NCBI GenBank assembly: GCA_034435055.1
Contig: DAOTXS010000047.1
Span: 59,456-123,455, forward strand
Length of the DNA stretch: 64,000 bases
Reading direction: 5' to 3'
From: DAOTXS01 sp034435055
Lineage (GTDB): Bacteria; Chloroflexota; Anaerolineae; UBA4142
This document shows, piece after piece, positions 1 to 8,795 of the stretch (within the stretch, counting starts at the first letter, position 1; every line of letters begins with the position of its first letter). Both the position numbers and the translations under genes were made by a program. The notes under the pieces were generated by a model. The model made no database searches and was not told the DNA's origin. It worked only from the letters and a program-made list of their open reading frames with translations.

Positions 1-7
1 GTTGTTT

Positions 8-91
8 TACCGCAAAGCACACGGAGACCGCTGAGATTTTTCAGGATTTTTCTCTGCGAACTTTGCGTTCTTAGCGGTGAAATTGCGTAAC
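8..91 (+). repeat. Family A interspersed repeat, copy 1
   Basis: Imperfect inverted repeat: an arm starting accgcaaagcacacgg is partly complementary to an arm ending gcgttcttagcggtga, with tttttctctgcg in the middle. A short conserved tail, aaattgcgtaacgtcagtta, follows. Copies near 21.5 kb and 38.8 kb share the arms, the core and the tail in the same orientation. Confidence 0.7.
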
Positions 92-97
92 GTCAGT

Positions 98-138
98 TAT
101 TAACTCTGTGGTCTCTGTGCCCTCTGTGGTGAAATAAG
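98..138 (+). repeat. Family A-like half repeat
   Basis: The ctctgtggtctctgtgccc / tctgtggtgaaa text resembles only the right arm of the family A element. It lies directly before the first mutase gene and may overlap its promoter. No confident promoter was seen. Confidence 0.4.
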
Positions 139-146
139 GTTTTTCA

Positions 147-1742
147 ATGATGCAAGAACGCAAACCCAAATTCGAAACACTTTCTGGCATCGAAGCAAAA
201 CGCGTTTATCAGCCGGACGACGGCGCGCAAAAATATAACGATGAACTAGGATTTCCCGGTGAGTTTCCGTTCACGCGCGGAATCCAGCCCACGATGTATC
301 GTGGGCGTTTTTGGACAATGCGCCAGTACGCCGGCTATGCCTCCGCCGATGAATCGAATGCGCGGTACAAATATTTGCTTGCGCAAGGACAAACTGGCTT
401 GTCTGTCGCATTCGATTTGCCGACGCAGACCGGTTACGATTCGGATGCGGCGATGGCAGAGGGCGAAGTCGGCAAGGTTGGCGTGGCGATTTCGTCGCTG
501 GAAGATATGGAGCGATTGTTCGACGGGATTCCGCTCGGCAAGGTATCCACGTCGATGACGATCAATGCGACGGCGTCGATTTTATTGTCGTTGTATGTTG
601 CCGTCGCAAAAAAACAAGGTGTCGATCCGAAACAACTGCGCGGCACGGTGCAGAACGATATTCTCAAAGAATACATTGCACGCGGTACATACATTTTTCC
701 ACCTGCGCCGTCGATGCGTATCGCAACCGACATCATCGAGTACTGCGCGCGCGAATTGCCAAACTGGAATCCGATTTCGATTAGCGGTTATCACATCCGC
801 GAAGCCGGGTCGACGGCGGTACAAGAAATCGCGTTCACATTTGCGAACGCCATCGAGTACGTCAACGCGACGCTGGCACGCGGATTGAGCATCGACGATT
901 TTGCGTCACAGTTGTCATTCTTTTTCGTTTCGCAAATGGATTTCCTGGAAGAGATTGCCAAATTCCGCGCGGCACGGCGATTGTGGGCGCGCATCGTCAA
1001 GGAAAAATTTGGCGCGCGGAAAACTTCGTCGATGATGTTGCGCTTTCACACACAAACCGCCGGCGTCTCGCTCACCGCGCAACAGCCGCAGAACAATATT
1101 GTGCGCACGGCGATTGAAGCGCTCGCGGCGGTGCTGGGCGGCACGCAATCACTGCACACAAATTCATTCGACGAGGCGATTGCATTGCCGACCGAGGAAT
1201 CGGTACAGATTGCATTGCGCACGCAACAAATCATCGCGCACGAGTCCGGCGTGGCGAACACGATTGACCCGGTGGCTGGCTCGTATTACATCGAACACTT
1301 GACGAACGAAATCGAAACGCGTGCGCTGGAGTATATCGAAAAGATTCAGGCGATGGGCGGCGCGTTGCGCGCCATCGAAGCCGGGTTCATCACACGCGAG
1401 ATTCAGGAATCGGCGTGGAAATTCCAGCGCGAGGTGGAATCGAAAGAGCGCGTCGTCGTCGGCGTGAACGAGTTTACATCGACCGCGCCGTACAAAGGCA
1501 AGATGCTGCGCGTCGATCCACGCGTGCGCGATGAGCAGATGGCGCGGTTGCGCGAGTTGCGGAATCGGCGTGATAATATGCGCACGCAAAATGCGTTGAA
1601 TGCGCTGACCGATACGGTGCGCGGCACATCGAATTTGATGCCGGCGATTCTGACGTGCGTGGAAGCGTACGCGACGATTGGCGAGATTTGTGATACGTTG
1701 CGGAAAGAGTTTGGCGAGTTTCGCGGCGGCGGAAATTTTTAA
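147..1742 (+). CDS. mcmA: Methylmalonyl-CoA mutase, large (catalytic) subunit
   Basis: This is the 531-residue TIM-barrel subunit of an adenosylcobalamin-dependent acyl-CoA mutase, interconverting (R)-methylmalonyl-CoA and succinyl-CoA. It ends before the B12-binding domain, so it is the two-subunit form, and no small subunit lies in this window. Visible blocks are RGRFWTMRQYAGY, NDILKEYIARGTYIFPP, ISGYHIREAGST, RFHTQTAGVSLTAQQP and GGTQSLHTNSFDEA. Tyr61 and Arg179 align with Tyr89 and Arg207 of the Propionibacterium enzyme, which recognise the methylmalonyl carboxylate. This supports a true methylmalonyl-CoA mutase. Two ATG codons are tandem at the start (147 and 150). The epimerase and a second mutase lie about 2.5-3 kb downstream. 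Confidence 0.93.
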   Translation: MMQERKPKFETLSGIEAKRVYQPDDGAQKYNDELGFPGEFPFTRGIQPTMYRGRFWTMRQYAGYASADESNARYKYLLAQGQTGLSVAFDLPTQTGYDSDAAMAEGEVGKVGVAISSLEDMERLFDGIPLGKVSTSMTINATASILLSLYVAVAKKQGVDPKQLRGTVQNDILKEYIARGTYIFPPAPSMRIATDIIEYCARELPNWNPISISGYHIREAGSTAVQEIAFTFANAIEYVNATLARGLSIDDFASQLSFFFVSQMDFLEEIAKFRAARRLWARIVKEKFGARKTSSMMLRFHTQTAGVSLTAQQPQNNIVRTAIEALAAVLGGTQSLHTNSFDEAIALPTEESVQIALRTQQIIAHESGVANTIDPVAGSYYIEHLTNEIETRALEYIEKIQAMGGALRAIEAGFITREIQESAWKFQREVESKERVVVGVNEFTSTAPYKGKMLRVDPRVRDEQMARLRELRNRRDNMRTQNALNALTDTVRGTSNLMPAILTCVEAYATIGEICDTLRKEFGEFRGGGNF

Positions 1743-1838
1743 CCACACAGAACACAAAAAAGAATTGGTAAAGATCAACGGCTAGTGAGTGCTTTTGATT
1801 TTTCTCTGTGTTCTCTGTGAACTCTGGGGTGAGAAAAA
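1742..1838 (+). repeat. Degenerate family A repeat
   Basis: Text between the mutase and the next gene pairs accacacagaacacaaaaa with tttctctgtgttctctgtga...gtgag, recalling family A but diverged. It covers the whole intergenic gap. Confidence 0.4.
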
Positions 1839-1839
1839 T

Positions 1840-2775
1840 ATGACCCAGCTCCACATCGTCACCGGCGCATTCGGTTATACAGGCAAGTACATCGCGACGC
1901 GATTGTTGAAAGAAGGTGTCCGCGTTCGCACGCTGACCAATTCGCTCAATCGCGCAAATCCGTTCGGTGGTCAGGTTGAAGCACTGCCGTACAATTTTGA
2001 TGATTTCGACAAACTCGTTGAGTCGATGCGCGGCGCGACGGTGCTGTACAACAATTACTGGGTGCGATTCAATCACAAAGACTTTCAACATTCGGAAGCA
2101 GTTGAGAACACGCTCAAGATGATCGCGGCGGCAAAGCAAGCCGGCGTTGCGCGCTTTGTGCACGTCAGCATCACGAATCCATCCGAAGATTCCGACCTGA
2201 CCTACTTTGCCGGCAAAGCGAAACTCGAACGCGCGCTGATCGAGTCGGGTTTGTCGTACGCGATTCTGCGCCCGACAGTCATCTTTGGCAAGGAAGATGT
2301 ACTCATCAACAATATCGCGTGGACCTTGCGCCGCTTGCCGGTCTTTGGCGTTTTCGGCGATGGCAAGTATCGCTTGCAACCGATTTTCGTCGATGACCTC
2401 GCCGCGCTTGCAATCGAGCAAGCCGGGTCGCGTGAGAATCGCATCATCGATGCCACCGGTCCCGAGACGTTCACGTACCGCGAACTCGTGCAAACGATCG
2501 GCAACATCATCGGCGCGCGACGATTGATCGTGGGTGTACCGCCATCGTTTGGGTACCTGGTCGGTTCGATCATTAGTCGAATGCAAGGCGATGTGTTCAT
2601 CACGCGCGAGGAAATCGAAGGCTTGATGCGCAATTTGTTGTACACGCAATCGCCGCCCGCCGGCACGACCAAGTTGACCGATTGGGTGCGCGAACATCGT
2701 GAGACGTTGGGCGTCAAATACGCGAACGAGCTGGCACGGCGCAAGAATCGGAACGAATCATACGAGAAATTATAG
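1840..2775 (+). CDS. NAD(P)-binding atypical SDR, NmrA / NDUFA9-like
   Basis: A 311-residue Rossmann-fold protein of the extended/atypical short-chain dehydrogenase class. The N-terminus carries the dinucleotide motif VTGAFGYTG. A YFAGK sequence fits the YxxxK catalytic motif, followed by a typical LRPTVIFG strand. The region around FVDDLAALAIEQ is also typical of this group. The ATG at 1840 was chosen because the fold begins immediately after it; upstream in-frame sequence lies in a repeat. The substrate cannot be told from sequence; relatives include sugar epimerases and quinone-oxidoreductase-associated proteins. It sits between the two mutases, but no catalytic link to them is evident. 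Confidence 0.8.
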   Translation: MTQLHIVTGAFGYTGKYIATRLLKEGVRVRTLTNSLNRANPFGGQVEALPYNFDDFDKLVESMRGATVLYNNYWVRFNHKDFQHSEAVENTLKMIAAAKQAGVARFVHVSITNPSEDSDLTYFAGKAKLERALIESGLSYAILRPTVIFGKEDVLINNIAWTLRRLPVFGVFGDGKYRLQPIFVDDLAALAIEQAGSRENRIIDATGPETFTYRELVQTIGNIIGARRLIVGVPPSFGYLVGSIISRMQGDVFITREEIEGLMRNLLYTQSPPAGTTKLTDWVREHRETLGVKYANELARRKNRNESYEKL

Positions 2776-2783
2776 CCCTATCG

Positions 2784-2804
2784 CCGCGTTTGCTCCAAAC
2801 GCGG
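2784..2804. terminator. Hairpin after the SDR gene
   Basis: Perfect 9-bp stem ccgcgtttg / caaacgcgg with loop ctc, placed just after the SDR stop. No T-tract follows, so it could be an mRNA 3'-end stabiliser rather than an intrinsic terminator. Confidence 0.4.
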
Positions 2805-2896
2805 ATGACCCAACAAATGGCAAAGCGAAAAACCTAAAGACGGAGTAAAGACATCGTGCTTGTGATGTTGCAAGCGACTCAGGGGGAAATTGCAAA

Positions 2897-4213
2897 ATGA
2901 AAATGCAGATGATGCGCTATACTATCTTGTTCGGTTTGTTTGTGCTGATCGGTTGTCGCGGCAACGCACCCGCGCCAACTAAAACTTCGCTGGGCGAAAC
3001 AATTGCACCGACGAATGCACCCAGTGCGACATTCACGCCGGTCGCAACGAGTGCGCCGCGTGCGACGAACACTCCACTCGCACCGACCATCGTGCCGGCA
3101 ACGGCAACGAGTACGCCAACGCGCGCGCCCACCGCAACTATCGCGCGACCGACGCCAGTCGTTTCGACGCAGGTTTTGCTTCCGTATCTCATCGCGCAAA
3201 CCAAGCATCCGCTCGCGGTGTGCAACGACGGTTCGACGCCGATCTTTTTTTATCGACGCGGTACCGGTGACGGCGTGAACAAATGGGTCGTGTGGTTCAA
3301 GGGCGGTTTCAATTGCTCGGATGAAGCGACGTGCAAGGCGCGCACGCGCGATCTGACTGGCAGTGGTTTTTGGTTGCGCCGCGATCTGAGCAGTGGCTTG
3401 GATGAGGACAATCGCGCGGATGGCATCTTTAGTAATCAACGCGCGAACAATCCGGATTTTTACAATTGGAACCACGTTTATATGGTGTACTGCAGTTCCG
3501 ATAATTGGACGGGGACACGCAGTGCGTCGCCTGAAACGTTTGGGTTTCATTTTCGCGGACACGATATTGTGAATGCGATAATGGACGCGCTTCAAGACCC
3601 CGACATCGTGGGCGTACCCAACTTGGCGCAGGCGACGCACATTTTGTTCGCCGGTTCTTCGGCGGGCGGTGTCGGTTTGCGCGCAAATATTGACCGACTG
3701 GCGAAGCAATTCAACCGCGCGGACGTGCGCGCCGTTGGCGATGCCGGGATCGGGGCATCCGTGGATGCGTCGCGCGCAGCGCTGATCGCGACGATGCTCA
3801 AGACTGAGTATGATCTGTGGCGTCCGGTCTTGGATGAATCGTGCGTCGCGACGAATCAAGCGCAACCCTGGACATGTACCAGCGGCGCATTTCTGATTCA
3901 GAATAATCATCTCAGCACGCCGCTGTTCAACCGCATGGATCAAATCGATCCGGTGATACTAGGTACTTTGCAGTTGAATTTGCGCGAGCGCCAAGACCGT
4001 CCGCTAATCGAGATTTTAGCCAGCCAAGTGCGCGATGTGCTTAAAAATCAAGCCGGCGCGTACAGTTCATTCAGCGGCAAGCACATTGTTTTGACGGGCG
4101 AGGATTTTTACCGATACAAGATCAACGGCTTGTCGATGGCGGATGTGCTGGGCAATTGGTACTTTAACCGCGCGGGACCGAAGAACGTAATTGAATCACC
4201 GCGCCTACCCTAA
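2897..4213 (+). CDS. Pectin acetylesterase / Notum-family lipoprotein
   Basis: A 438-residue predicted lipoprotein with lipobox LIGC around residue 20, then a Thr/Pro/Ala linker to about residue 90. The catalytic region resembles the PAE/Notum carboxylesterases. It shows a GGFNCSDEATCKAR block (compare the family's GGGWC..), VYMVYCSSDNWTG, and the nucleophile elbow GSSAGGVG. The family removes acyl groups from carbohydrates (plant PAE) or from lipidated proteins (animal Notum). Here an extracellular carbohydrate esterase is the safer guess. The ATG at 2897 is preceded by aggggg. Conserved Cys residues could form disulfides outside the cell. The cofactor or substrate of this copy is not known. 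Confidence 0.75.
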   Translation: MKMQMMRYTILFGLFVLIGCRGNAPAPTKTSLGETIAPTNAPSATFTPVATSAPRATNTPLAPTIVPATATSTPTRAPTATIARPTPVVSTQVLLPYLIAQTKHPLAVCNDGSTPIFFYRRGTGDGVNKWVVWFKGGFNCSDEATCKARTRDLTGSGFWLRRDLSSGLDEDNRADGIFSNQRANNPDFYNWNHVYMVYCSSDNWTGTRSASPETFGFHFRGHDIVNAIMDALQDPDIVGVPNLAQATHILFAGSSAGGVGLRANIDRLAKQFNRADVRAVGDAGIGASVDASRAALIATMLKTEYDLWRPVLDESCVATNQAQPWTCTSGAFLIQNNHLSTPLFNRMDQIDPVILGTLQLNLRERQDRPLIEILASQVRDVLKNQAGAYSSFSGKHIVLTGEDFYRYKINGLSMADVLGNWYFNRAGPKNVIESPRLP

Positions 4214-4234
4214 CTTGGTTGCAAAAGGATTTTT

Positions 4235-4648
4235 ATGATTGCGCGAATCGATCACATTGGCATTGCCGTTCAAAGCATCAACGACGCGCTGAAATTTTTC
4301 CAAGACGCGCTCGGGCTGAAACTCGACCATATTGCAACTGAGGAAGGCGGACGCACCCAGGTTGCGTTTATGCCGGTCGGCTCCAGCGACGTTGAATTGG
4401 TCGAGCCGCAGGACGCGGAGAGCGGGCTGGCAAAATTTCTGGCGAAACGCGGCGAAGGCGTGCATCACATTTGCTTTCAAGTCGATGACATTGATGGCGC
4501 ACTCGCGCGACTCAAGGAACACGGCGCACAATTGATCGACGAAACGCCGCGCACGAATGCGGCAGGGATGCGTTATGCGTTCATCCATCCCAAGAGCGCG
4601 CACGGAGTATTGATCGAGTTGTACCAACGACCGACGAAGGACGGATGA
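4235..4648 (+). CDS. mce: Methylmalonyl-CoA epimerase
   Basis: A 137-residue vicinal-oxygen-chelate protein that interconverts the (S) and (R) epimers of methylmalonyl-CoA, feeding the mutase. The paired beta-alpha-beta modules begin at DHIGIAV and GVHHICFQVDDI. Candidate metal ligands are His7, His78 and Glu128 (in LIELYQ), matching the family pattern. Length is typical. The gene follows the esterase by about 20 bases and precedes the second mutase, so it is probably co-transcribed with that mutase, although a repeat hairpin lies between them. Confidence 0.92.
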   Translation: MIARIDHIGIAVQSINDALKFFQDALGLKLDHIATEEGGRTQVAFMPVGSSDVELVEPQDAESGLAKFLAKRGEGVHHICFQVDDIDGALARLKEHGAQLIDETPRTNAAGMRYAFIHPKSAHGVLIELYQRPTKDG

Positions 4649-4700
4649 CCGAGGACGGAAGACGGAACTTTTCGGTCATCGGTCTTCCGTCCTCCGTCAA
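4628..4700 (+). repeat. Family C inverted repeat, copy 1
   Basis: Repeated gaccgaggacggaagacgg followed by its near-complement ggtcttccgtcctccgtc gives a long imperfect hairpin. It overlaps the 3' end of the epimerase gene. Related elements lie at 6.4 kb and 47.1 kb. Confidence 0.6.
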
Positions 4701-4716
4701 GATTTCAGGAGGGACA

Positions 4717-6399
4717 ATGTTTGACAAACAAGAATTGGAAAACATCCAACGCGCCAAAGATAAATGGGAAGAAACCACGCTCCAACAAACGCTTGCTAAA
4801 TCGCCCGAGCGAAGAAAGAAATTCATCACCACCTCCAGCGAAGAGATCCATCGGCTGTACACCCCGCTCGACATCGCAGAGATGGATTACGACCGCGACA
4901 TTGGAATGCCCGGCGAATATCCGTACACGCGCGGCGTGCATTCGACGATGCATCGCGGACGATTCTGGACGATGCGAATGTTTGCCGGTTTTGGCACGGC
5001 GGAGGAAACAAATCAGCGCTTCAAATATTTGCTTGAACACGGCGAAACCGGTTTATCCACCGCATTCGATATGCCCACGCTCTACGGTTACGACACCGAT
5101 GCGCCGCAAGCTGTCGGCGAGTTTGGCAAATGCGGCGTGGCAATTTCGTCGCTCGCAGATATGGAAATTCTCTTCGATGGAATTCCGGTCGATCAGGTTA
5201 CGACCTCGATGACGATCAATTCACCGGCGGCGATTATTTGGGCGATGTACATCGCGGCGGCAGAGAAACGCGGCATCCCGCGCGCGAAACTGGGCGGCAC
5301 GATTCAAAACGACATCCTCAAGGAATACATCGCGCAAAAAGAATTTATTTTCCCGCCCGAACCGTCGATGCGACTCGTCGTCGATACGATGGAATTTGGT
5401 ACGCAAGAAATGCCGCTGTGGAATACGATTTCGATTAGCGGTTATCACATCCGCGAAGCCGGGTCAACCGCCGCGCAAGAACTCGCGTTCACACTCGCCG
5501 ATGGAATGGAGTATGTGCGGTGGGGTGTCAAGCGCGGAATGAACATCGACGATTTTGCGCCGCGTCTGTCGTTCTTTTTCAACGCACATAACGATTTCTT
5601 TGAAGAGATTGCGAAATATCGCGCGGCGCGCCGCATCTGGGCAAAATGGATGCGTCAAGTGATGGGCGCAAAGAATCCGCGTTCGTGGTTGATGCGCTTC
5701 CACACGCAAACCGCCGGTGTTTCACTCACCGCACAACAACCGATGAACAACGTGATTCGTGTGGCGATTCAAGCACTCGCCGGCGTTCTGGGTGGCACGC
5801 AATCACTGCACACCGATTCGTTCGACGAAGCGTGGGCACTGCCAAGTGAACAAGCGGCATTGATTGCTTTGCGCACGCAACAAATCATCGCGCACGAATC
5901 CGGTGTGGCAAATACCGTCGATCCGCTCGGCGGCTCGTATTTTGTCGAAGCGTTTACGAATCGGATGGAGCAAGCGGCAAACGCGTACTTTGACCGCATC
6001 GAAAAATTGGGCGGCGTGTTGCCGGCAATTCAAAAAGGATTTTTCCAACGCGAGATTGCGGAGAGCGCGGCGCGGTATCAGACCGAAATCGAAAAGAAAG
6101 AACGCATCATCGTCGGCGTGAATGATTATGTGATCGATGAAGAACTCAAAGTGCCGCTGTTGCGTGTTGATGAAGCCGGCGCGCGGCATCAGATTGCGCG
6201 CTTGGAAAAAATCCGCCGCGAACGCGACGGCGCGCGAGTCGAAGCAACATTGAACGCGATTCGTGAGGCGGCAAAAAACGAAAACGTGAATCTGATGCCG
6301 CTATTCATTGATGCCGTAAATGCATACGCAACACTCGGCGAAATTATGAATGTGCTCCGCAAAGTGTGGGGCGAATACAAAGAACCGGTGATTGTGTAA
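4717..6399 (+). CDS. icmA: Acyl-CoA mutase large subunit, isobutyryl-CoA mutase type
   Basis: A 560-residue B12-dependent mutase large subunit without the B12-binding domain. It is related to the first mutase of the window but differs at the two specificity positions. Phe89 (in RMFAGF) and Gln207 (in KEYIAQKEF) replace the Tyr/Arg pair of methylmalonyl-CoA mutase. Phe/Gln is the pair known from isobutyryl-CoA mutase, which interconverts isobutyryl-CoA and n-butyryl-CoA. The rest of the core is intact: ISGYHIREAGST, RFHTQTAGVSLTAQQP and GGTQSLHTDSFDEA. The ATG at 4717 was chosen because of aggaggg just upstream; an earlier in-frame ATG lies in a repeat. The small subunit is not in the window. 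Automatic annotation would probably call it methylmalonyl-CoA mutase. Isobutyryl specificity is inferred from the residues, and related substrates such as pivalyl-CoA cannot be excluded. Confidence 0.85.
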   Translation: MFDKQELENIQRAKDKWEETTLQQTLAKSPERRKKFITTSSEEIHRLYTPLDIAEMDYDRDIGMPGEYPYTRGVHSTMHRGRFWTMRMFAGFGTAEETNQRFKYLLEHGETGLSTAFDMPTLYGYDTDAPQAVGEFGKCGVAISSLADMEILFDGIPVDQVTTSMTINSPAAIIWAMYIAAAEKRGIPRAKLGGTIQNDILKEYIAQKEFIFPPEPSMRLVVDTMEFGTQEMPLWNTISISGYHIREAGSTAAQELAFTLADGMEYVRWGVKRGMNIDDFAPRLSFFFNAHNDFFEEIAKYRAARRIWAKWMRQVMGAKNPRSWLMRFHTQTAGVSLTAQQPMNNVIRVAIQALAGVLGGTQSLHTDSFDEAWALPSEQAALIALRTQQIIAHESGVANTVDPLGGSYFVEAFTNRMEQAANAYFDRIEKLGGVLPAIQKGFFQREIAESAARYQTEIEKKERIIVGVNDYVIDEELKVPLLRVDEAGARHQIARLEKIRRERDGARVEATLNAIREAAKNENVNLMPLFIDAVNAYATLGEIMNVLRKVWGEYKEPVIV

Positions 6400-6400
6400 A

Positions 6401-6455
6401 ACGACCGAGGACGGGCAACCAAAGACCGATTTTTTGCCTCCGTCTTCCGTCAAGG
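6401..6455 (+). repeat. Family C inverted repeat, copy 2
   Basis: Starts gaccgaggacggg and ends cctccgtcttccgtcaagg, so the arms are those of the copy near 4.65 kb with a different middle. It fills the gap between the second mutase and the DinB gene. Confidence 0.55.
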
Positions 6456-6463
6456 AGTTATCA

Positions 6464-6955
6464 ATGGACAAACAAATTATCTCACAACTGTACGAGTACG
6501 GCATTTGGGCGAACAAGAAATTGCTCAACACGGCGAGTGCGTTGACGGCTGAGCAATTGCGCAAACCATTCACCAAACACGAATTTACAATCCTGGGTTC
6601 ATTTGTGCACCTCATCAGCGCGGAACGGCGATGGTATCAATCGTGGATTGGCGTGCCGTTGGAGAATCGACTCACCGTTGACGATTTGCCAACCCTCGAC
6701 GCGGTGAAAGCGCGCTGGGAACAATTGTATGTCGAGCGCCGCGCGTTGATCGAATCGTTGACGCCAGAACGATTGCAACAACCGCTTGTGCGTAAACTGC
6801 AAGGACAAGAGCAAAGTATTCCACTCTGGCAAACACTCGTGCATGTGGCTAATCATGGCACACAACACCGGAGCGAAATCGCGCTGATGCTGACCGACCT
6901 GGGACATTCGCCGGGCGATTTGGATATGGTGTGGTACTTTATGGGACGACTCTAA
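6464..6955 (+). CDS. DinB-family four-helix protein
   Basis: A 163-residue protein of the DinB/YfiT superfamily. It has the usual N-terminal YEYGIWANKKLL helix, a histidine in FVHLISAERRW, and a C-terminal HVANHGTQHRSEI helix. The three His positions are those that bind a divalent metal in this fold. Members include thiol transferases (bacillithiol or mycothiol dependent) and damage-inducible proteins; the specific reaction cannot be assigned. The ATG at 6464 follows aaggag by about 8 bases; an upstream in-frame start falls inside a repeat. Confidence 0.85.
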   Translation: MDKQIISQLYEYGIWANKKLLNTASALTAEQLRKPFTKHEFTILGSFVHLISAERRWYQSWIGVPLENRLTVDDLPTLDAVKARWEQLYVERRALIESLTPERLQQPLVRKLQGQEQSIPLWQTLVHVANHGTQHRSEIALMLTDLGHSPGDLDMVWYFMGRL

Positions 6956-6998
6956 CGCAACGTAAATCGTAAATTGCGATATCCTGTGAAAAGGGGTA

Positions 6999-7027
6999 TT
7001 GACAAAATTTCCAAGAAACGTTATTGT
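6999..7027 (+). promoter_or_regulatory. Sigma-70-like promoter of the peptide ABC operon
   Basis: TTGACA, a 17-base spacer, then TATTGT. The predicted transcript would begin near 7034, leaving a short leader with gaggaggaagagg before the ATG at 7068. Confidence 0.6.
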
Positions 7028-7067
7028 GCCGCCAAATCCGCACGAAATTTTTTTGAGGAGGAAGAGG

Positions 7068-8714
7068 ATGAATGTTCTAAACCATCAGCATGCCCGTCGT
7101 CTGATTGTCATAGGATTGCTGGTGCTAGTTGTCAGCGCGATGATGGTGGCGTGCGCCGCACCCACTGCCGCCCCAACTGTCGCGCCCACAACTGCCGCCG
7201 TTAAATCGTCGGCGGCATCATCTTCGGTTGCTAGTGTTGTGCCGACGACTGCGCCCGCCGCCAAGACGCCCAAAGCGGGAGGTACGCTCACCATCGGCAC
7301 GAATCAAGACGCGGTTGGATTCGATCCGCACCTGACCAACGCGACGGCTTCGTATCGCATTCTTGAAAATGTGTACAACGGCTTGTTGACCTTCAACGAC
7401 AAGTTGGAGATTCAACCTGACCTTGCCGAATCGTACACCGTCGACAGCCCGACGCAATACACTTTCAAATTGCGCAAGGGGGTCAAGTTTCACAATGGAC
7501 GTGAACTCAAAGCGGCAGATGTCAAGTACTCGCTTGAACGCATCGCCGATGAAAAAACTGCCTCGCCACGCCGCACCGAATTGACGCCCATCGACAAGAT
7601 TGAAACGCCGGACGATTACACCGTCGTCATCAAGCTCAAGAATCCGTACTCACCGCTGCTGGCGATCCTAGCCAATCGCACCACGGCAATCGTTCCTAAA
7701 GAAGTCGTGGACGCAAACGGCGGAAAAATGGACAAGGTCGCGGTTGGAACGGGGCCCTTCAAGTTCGTCGAGTATGTGCCGAACACGCGCACAAAACTCG
7801 AAAAGAATCCCGATTACTTTGTCAAAGGACAACCGCTCCTCGACGCGGTAATCTATCAACCGATTCCGGATGATACGGCACGGAGCACGGCGGTGCGTAC
7901 CGGCGCGGTGGATATGATCGAGTACGCGCCCGCCAAAGACCTCACGTTGTTCAAAGGCGATAGCAAGCTTGTGCTCACCGGCGAAGGTAATAACAATGTG
8001 CGCTATCTTGCATTCAATACCAAAGTCAAGCCGTTCGACAATGTCAAGGTGCGCCAGGCGATTGCGTGGGCCGTGGATCGCAAAGCTGTGCTGGATGCGG
8101 CGGTGAGTGGTGCAGGAACCCAACTTACCGGCGGTCCGTTCCTGCCATCGTTCTGGCCCGGCTTGCAACAACCGTACTACAAGCAAGACCTTGCCAAAGC
8201 CAAACAATTACTCACCGAAGCCGGCTACCCCAACGGGTTCAAAGCGAAATTGAAAAACACTCCCACGTATGCCTTCCTCGGCAATGCCGGTATCGTGGTG
8301 CAAGAACAACTCAAAGCAGTGGGGATCGAGTTTGAAATCATCTCACTTGAGTGGAGTGTGTTCCTCCGCGACTATCTCGCTAAAGACTTTGAAGCCGTCG
8401 TGAGTGGCTACAGCGCATTTGTCGATCCGCATCCGCCGCTCGATGGAACGTACGTCACCGGACGCCAGAACAACTTTATGAATTATAGCAATCCCAAGTT
8501 CGATGAGCTGGTCGCCAAAGCCGCAACCATCAGCGATCAAGCCGAGCGCGCAAAATTGTATCGCGAAGCGCAAACCATTCTGCTCGAAGATTCGCCGATG
8601 GTGTATCTCTACGCGGCGAACGAGTACGAAGCGATGCAGTCGTACGTCAAGGGCTATGTCCATTTTGTCAACGGCTCGCACTCTAGTTTCCGTACCGTAT
8701 GGCTCGACAAGTAA
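7068..8714 (+). CDS. ABC transporter substrate-binding lipoprotein, family 5 (peptide/opine type)
   Basis: A 548-residue extracytoplasmic binding protein. The signal peptide ends at a lipobox ending in VAC near residue 29, followed by an Ala/Pro/Thr linker, then the SBP_bac_5 fold beginning GGTLTIGTNQDAVGFDPH. Typical blocks are GLLTFNDKLEIQPDLAESY, TFKLRKGVKFHNG, VRQAIAWAVDRKAVLDA and KAKQLLTEAGYPNG. The family captures peptides, opines, nickel or glycosides for the two-permease importer that follows. The ATG at 7068 has a strong gaggaggaagagg ribosome site. A hairpin after the gene may raise its level relative to the permeases. The creatinase-like hydrolase downstream hints at uptake of a peptide or amidino compound, but this is inference. 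Confidence 0.92.
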   Translation: MNVLNHQHARRLIVIGLLVLVVSAMMVACAAPTAAPTVAPTTAAVKSSAASSSVASVVPTTAPAAKTPKAGGTLTIGTNQDAVGFDPHLTNATASYRILENVYNGLLTFNDKLEIQPDLAESYTVDSPTQYTFKLRKGVKFHNGRELKAADVKYSLERIADEKTASPRRTELTPIDKIETPDDYTVVIKLKNPYSPLLAILANRTTAIVPKEVVDANGGKMDKVAVGTGPFKFVEYVPNTRTKLEKNPDYFVKGQPLLDAVIYQPIPDDTARSTAVRTGAVDMIEYAPAKDLTLFKGDSKLVLTGEGNNNVRYLAFNTKVKPFDNVKVRQAIAWAVDRKAVLDAAVSGAGTQLTGGPFLPSFWPGLQQPYYKQDLAKAKQLLTEAGYPNGFKAKLKNTPTYAFLGNAGIVVQEQLKAVGIEFEIISLEWSVFLRDYLAKDFEAVVSGYSAFVDPHPPLDGTYVTGRQNNFMNYSNPKFDELVAKAATISDQAERAKLYREAQTILLEDSPMVYLYAANEYEAMQSYVKGYVHFVNGSHSSFRTVWLDK

Positions 8715-8741
8715 AGTGAGCCAATAGCCAATCATCATTGC

Positions 8742-8792
8742 AAGGCGGAAGGCGGAGGGTGTGATCCTTCCATCTTCCGCCTTTAGATTTTT
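8742..8792 (+). terminator. Hairpin with T-run between binding protein and permease
   Basis: Perfect 10-bp stem aaggcggaag / cttccgcctt followed by tagattttt, ending only a few bases before the permease ATG. It is likely an attenuator or mRNA stabiliser that keeps the binding protein in excess. Confidence 0.6.
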
Positions 8793-8795
8793 GAA

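Noticed and set aside
1..146. Cobalamin riboswitch before the first mutase
   Set aside because: The space is occupied by family A repeat sequence, and no B12-box-like text is seen.
1474..2697. Long open frame opposite the mutase end and SDR gene
   Set aside because: It spans two well-supported genes on the other strand and an intergenic repeat, and shows no family motifs. The codon bias of the real genes leaves the antisense frame open.
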